Shown here piece by piece: positions 61,937 to 64,000 of a DNA stretch of 64,000 nucleotides. Source of the DNA: Roseihalotalea indica (lineage in GTDB: Bacteria > Bacteroidota > Bacteroidia > Cytophagales > Cyclobacteriaceae); assembly GCF_022458895.1 (NCBI RefSeq), contig NZ_JAINFL010000002.1, forward strand, positions 558,001 through 622,000, in the 5' to 3' direction. The number at the start of each line of letters is the position of its first letter. Within the stretch, counting starts at the first letter, position 1. The position numbers and the translations under genes were made by a program. The notes beneath the pieces are model-generated. The model was not told the origin of the DNA and did no database searches. It saw only the letters and a list, made by a program, of their open reading frames with translations.

Positions 61937-62167
61937 ATGGAACTTCAAAGGTTTTCCTTACTCACCTGCCCGGTTTGTACTCATCAAACTTTGATGCACA
62001 TGCCCATAGATCATTGGGTCTTTGAGTTTTTCTGTGAAAATTGTTCTTCGTCTATCACATTAAAGCCTGGAGAATGCTGTGTTTTTTGTTCTTATGGCTC
62101 TTTACCCTGCCCATCAAAGCAAAACTGGCAACAGTTAGAAAACCGCTTAAATAATGAAAAAGGGTGA
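61937..62167 (+). CDS. Cys-rich zinc-ribbon-like protein (GECCVFCSYG)
   Basis: A 76-residue cytoplasmic protein with two CxxC pairs (LTCPVCTHQTLMHMP, FFCENCSSS) and then PGECCVFCSYGSLPCPSKQ. This matches a small family with a conserved GDCCVFCSYG-CPP-Q end that is often beside metal and mercury genes. It starts 3 bases after the channel gene stop. A structural zinc or a soft-metal site is likely; function unknown. Confidence 0.8.
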   Translation: MELQRFSLLTCPVCTHQTLMHMPIDHWVFEFFCENCSSSITLKPGECCVFCSYGSLPCPSKQNWQQLENRLNNEKG

Positions 62168-62281
62168 ATAAGCAGCTTAACTAAAAAATTTGTCAAACGC
62201 TGTAAGCGTCATCAAGGTATTCCTGATTACTATCAGCTTGTCTATTTCTAAAACTTTATTTCCGGCATCTCTCGTCAAATC
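62168..62281. other. Convergent intergenic region
   Basis: A 114-bp gap between convergent genes. A small hairpin ACGCT-GTA-AGCGT (62197-62209) followed on the minus strand by TTGACAAATTTTTT may end the minus-strand operon. The minus frame remains open for 31 codons after the TAG of the gene at 62282 (see findings). Confidence 0.45.
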
Positions 62282-62779
62282 CTACGTTGATTTGAGAAAT
62301 AATTTCGTAACAGTAATTTCCCATTGACCATCAAGCTGGTTGTCTTCTTCATCTTTTATCAACCCTTTTAGCTTAATGCTACCCGGCTTTAAAGAAGAAG
62401 TAATATGGTTGTCAGTATCAGCAGCTACCCGGAAAACTTCGTCATCTACGTTTATTTGCCAGCCGTTTCCTTTTCGGAGCAGTTCTCCCTGTAAAATTAC
62501 TTCCGCCTTTCGGGCAGAAAACCCGTTGTTTTTTACCGATTCCTGAATCTGTTGAAGAGTAAGTGTATTCTCTAAGGCCAGATCAATATAGGCTTTTCCT
62601 TCGTTCAAGCTGACCTGTACTTTTTCCAGACCATCCATCTTTTTAAGCCCCCGTTCCAAACCATAGGCACAGGGAGCACAATCCATCCCAAATACTTCCT
62701 GATCTACTTTGATCAACTGAGCGGCCGCTTCGTACGTGCTAAATACCCATACGAGCGCTAGTATTCCTACTTGTTTCAT
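62282..62779 (-). CDS. Exported protein with HMA domain
   Basis: A 165-residue exported protein: signal peptide (VGILALVWVFSTYEAAAQ), HMA domain with FGMDCAPCAYGLERGLKK (C34, C37) and a C-terminal beta-rich domain (about 95-165, WQINVDDEVFRVAADT). Periplasmic HMA proteins of this type (MerP-like plus extension) bind Hg or Cu and hand them to a membrane transporter. It lies 22 bases after the outer-membrane protein gene and completes the minus-strand operon with the MerT/MerC-like gene at the right edge. Confidence 0.88.
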   Translation of the reverse strand: MKQVGILALVWVFSTYEAAAQLIKVDQEVFGMDCAPCAYGLERGLKKMDGLEKVQVSLNEGKAYIDLALENTLTLQQIQESVKNNGFSARKAEVILQGELLRKGNGWQINVDDEVFRVAADTDNHITSSLKPGSIKLKGLIKDEEDNQLDGQWEITVTKLFLKST

Positions 62780-62801
62780 TGCTAAAAGAGTTTATAATTT
62801 T

Positions 62802-63662
62802 TTATAACCAGTAACTTATATTGACAGACAATCTGTATGTTTCCTCAGGAGAGCCGATAGGTACATCCTGGTACATTGGAAATAAAGCTCCGAAAGAAAC
62901 TCCCCAGGCACCGTACAACCCTAAAAATGAGGGGCCTATCATCACTTTCTTTCCTCTCTCATTCATGTCGGCTAACTGCCCTCCTATTTTATTACTACCA
63001 GGAAACTCCGCCAGAGACTCCACAAACACGCGCCAGTCGGGTTTGGGATAATCTCCCATGAATAGAGCGGGCCGGTACCCCACCACCAGACTGGCATAAG
63101 GCAAGTCACCCAACTGTTCTTTCTCTTTCCTAAAATAGTATTGATACCCCCCTCCCATCCAGGCATACCACTTGCGTGAGGCATATCCGGTAGAAACGGC
63201 GGCATGCAGCGAGGGACTTACCTGGACACCACCCCGGCTTTCTTCGGTAGGAGCAGCAACCCCGAGTATGGCAGTGGATTCAAATCTTTTCCCTACGTCA
63301 AAAGCATTGGAAAAAAAGCGATACCATACCGAAGCCTCTATATCGCCATTGGCCGGCATATTACTATTTCCCCGGGTTCTGGACGGGGCTTCCAGACGAT
63401 CAATTACGGTAGGGGTCGTAAGATTGAGTTGGATGTCTTCGGTGAGACCGTAAGACCATATATACCGAAGCATGAAGGATTGATCATTTTCTGTCCCCAT
63501 ACTCATCGCAGCGGCATTGAAGCCCACTCCACCTTTGGCCAATGTGGGAGTTTGTAAACCATAGAGCGGGCCATGACCTTGCGCTTTACTGCTACTCATT
63601 CCTATAACAAGCAGGGCTATGACTATGAAATAAGTGGGTAGGGTGTTCAAAGGTCTAGCCAT
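62802..63662 (-). CDS. Outer-membrane beta-barrel of the HMA operon
   Basis: A 286-residue exported protein with a signal peptide (YFIVIALLVIGMSSSKAQG). The body has alternating aromatic and polar residues typical of a small transporter barrel (GDIEASVWYRFFSNAF and AWMGGGYQYYFRKEKEQ) and ends with YRLSVNISYWL, a C-terminal aromatic as in outer-membrane proteins. The HGPLYGLQTPT start of the mature form is seen in proteins next to MerT-like genes. Its start overlaps the stop of the upstream gene by 16 bases. Substrate unknown. Confidence 0.8.
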   Translation of the reverse strand: MARPLNTLPTYFIVIALLVIGMSSSKAQGHGPLYGLQTPTLAKGGVGFNAAAMSMGTENDQSFMLRYIWSYGLTEDIQLNLTTPTVIDRLEAPSRTRGNSNMPANGDIEASVWYRFFSNAFDVGKRFESTAILGVAAPTEESRGGVQVSPSLHAAVSTGYASRKWYAWMGGGYQYYFRKEKEQLGDLPYASLVVGYRPALFMGDYPKPDWRVFVESLAEFPGSNKIGGQLADMNERGKKVMIGPSFLGLYGAWGVSFGALFPMYQDVPIGSPEETYRLSVNISYWL

Positions 63663-64000
63663 TGTTGGAGCGGTAGCAGTAAATAGGCAGAGAACAGGCC
63701 CAATTGGTATAGTCCAAAAGACACCCAGAGGGTGACTTTACTCCACCGGGCCGCCGTATCGCAGGCGGTTTCTTGACCATAGTCATCTATTTCGCATACT
63801 TGGTTTCTTTTTCTTCCGTAAAACAGCCAGAAGTTAAACCCAATCAACATACCCGCTCCCAGAAAAGTCCATTCCTTGTATTTACTCAAGGCAATGAGGG
63901 CCGGAAAATTCGACACCATGCCCGCTACTACCGCTCCCATACCCACGGCTACCAATAAGGAAGGTAAGGCACAGCAGAGCAAGGTGGAAACGGATGTAAA
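63647..64000 (-). CDS. MerT/MerC-like membrane protein, cut by window edge
   Basis: The 5' end lies beyond the window: the frame is open to base 64000 with no start codon that suits the family (the TTG at 63982 is internal). The visible part has four hydrophobic helices. The first carries LLCCALPSLLVAVGMGAVVA, with the adjacent cysteines expected for mercuric transport proteins, and a Cys is found again in NQVCEIDDYGQETACD. It probably takes a soft metal from the exported HMA protein and moves it across the inner membrane. Confidence 0.8.
   Translation of the reverse strand, partial: FTSVSTLLCCALPSLLVAVGMGAVVAGMVSNFPALIALSKYKEWTFLGAGMLIGFNFWLFYGRKRNQVCEIDDYGQETACDTAARWSKVTLWVSFGLYQLGLFSAYLLLPLQQWLDL

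Noticed and set aside
1..64000. tRNA, rRNA, CRISPR arrays and phage integration sites
   Set aside because: I looked for conserved tRNA arms, rRNA segments, regularly spaced repeats and integrase genes and saw none. A dedicated scan could still find a degenerate one.

Overview
The window looks chromosomal or large-accessory DNA from a member of the phylum Bacteroidota, probably Cytophagales-like. The reasons are Bacteroidota-type small metal proteins (DUF6660-like, HYC_CC_PP-like, DUF3347), a CzcA pump fused to its own TolC channel, LytTR signalling, weak Shine-Dalgarno sequences, and -7 boxes of the TAnnTTTG type. No rRNA, tRNA, CRISPR array or phage genes were seen. No species can be named from sequence alone.

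Layout. (1) 0.3-7.8 kb, minus strand: a divalent-metal efflux operon. It runs from a tiny membrane ORF through a CzcA-TolC fusion, a CzcB-like adaptor, a PII-like protein and a Fur-family regulator to a cysteine-less HMA-like protein; a DUF6660-like gene lies upstream. A GGGTAC-N4-AGTACC palindrome occurs both before the operon and between the adaptor and PII genes. (2) 7.9-10.75 kb: a decay zone with an IS5-family element (TAA target duplication, internal stop), the 3' end of a broken prolyl oligopeptidase gene, and a frameshifted LytTR response regulator. (3) 10.8-33.8 kb, all minus strand: a stress and central-carbon block. It holds class I fructose-bisphosphate aldolase, an MFS carrier, a saccharopine-dehydrogenase-like protein, a CopB-type P-ATPase, an M50/CBS protease, a GH65 phosphorylase, a beta-phosphoglucomutase/trehalose-phosphatase fusion, phosphoketolase, an SDR, alpha-glucan phosphorylase, an archaeal-type (type II) GAPDH, NhaA, a double-Usp protein, a second PII-like protein and several tiny membrane proteins. 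The content suggests glycogen breakdown through a phosphoketolase route under energy or oxygen stress. (4) 33.9-35.9 kb: two c-type cytochromes flanking a porin-like barrel.

(5) 36-62.2 kb, mostly plus strand: a large copper/silver island. It contains four regulators that join an N-terminal HMA metal-binding domain to an AraC-type DNA-binding domain (one also carries a third domain), CopA, HMA chaperones, an enlarged CusA with CusB and CusC, two DUF3347 modules, a TRASH-like protein, a PepSY membrane protein, and a multicopper oxidase fused to a CopB-like barrel. No CueR, CsoR, CopY or CusRS regulator was found. (6) 62.3-64 kb, minus strand: an HMA protein, an outer-membrane protein and a MerT/MerC-like membrane protein cut by the window edge.

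The most interesting signal is in the copper island. Four promoters, in front of the second HMA-AraC gene, copA, a His-rich outer-membrane protein and an HMA-like chaperone, share TRTAAA-N15-TRTAAA followed after exactly 21 bases by a TAnnTTTG-like -7 box. A 21-bp direct repeat abutting the -33 region is what a class II AraC activator site looks like. I infer a copper regulon run by HMA-AraC one-component sensors.
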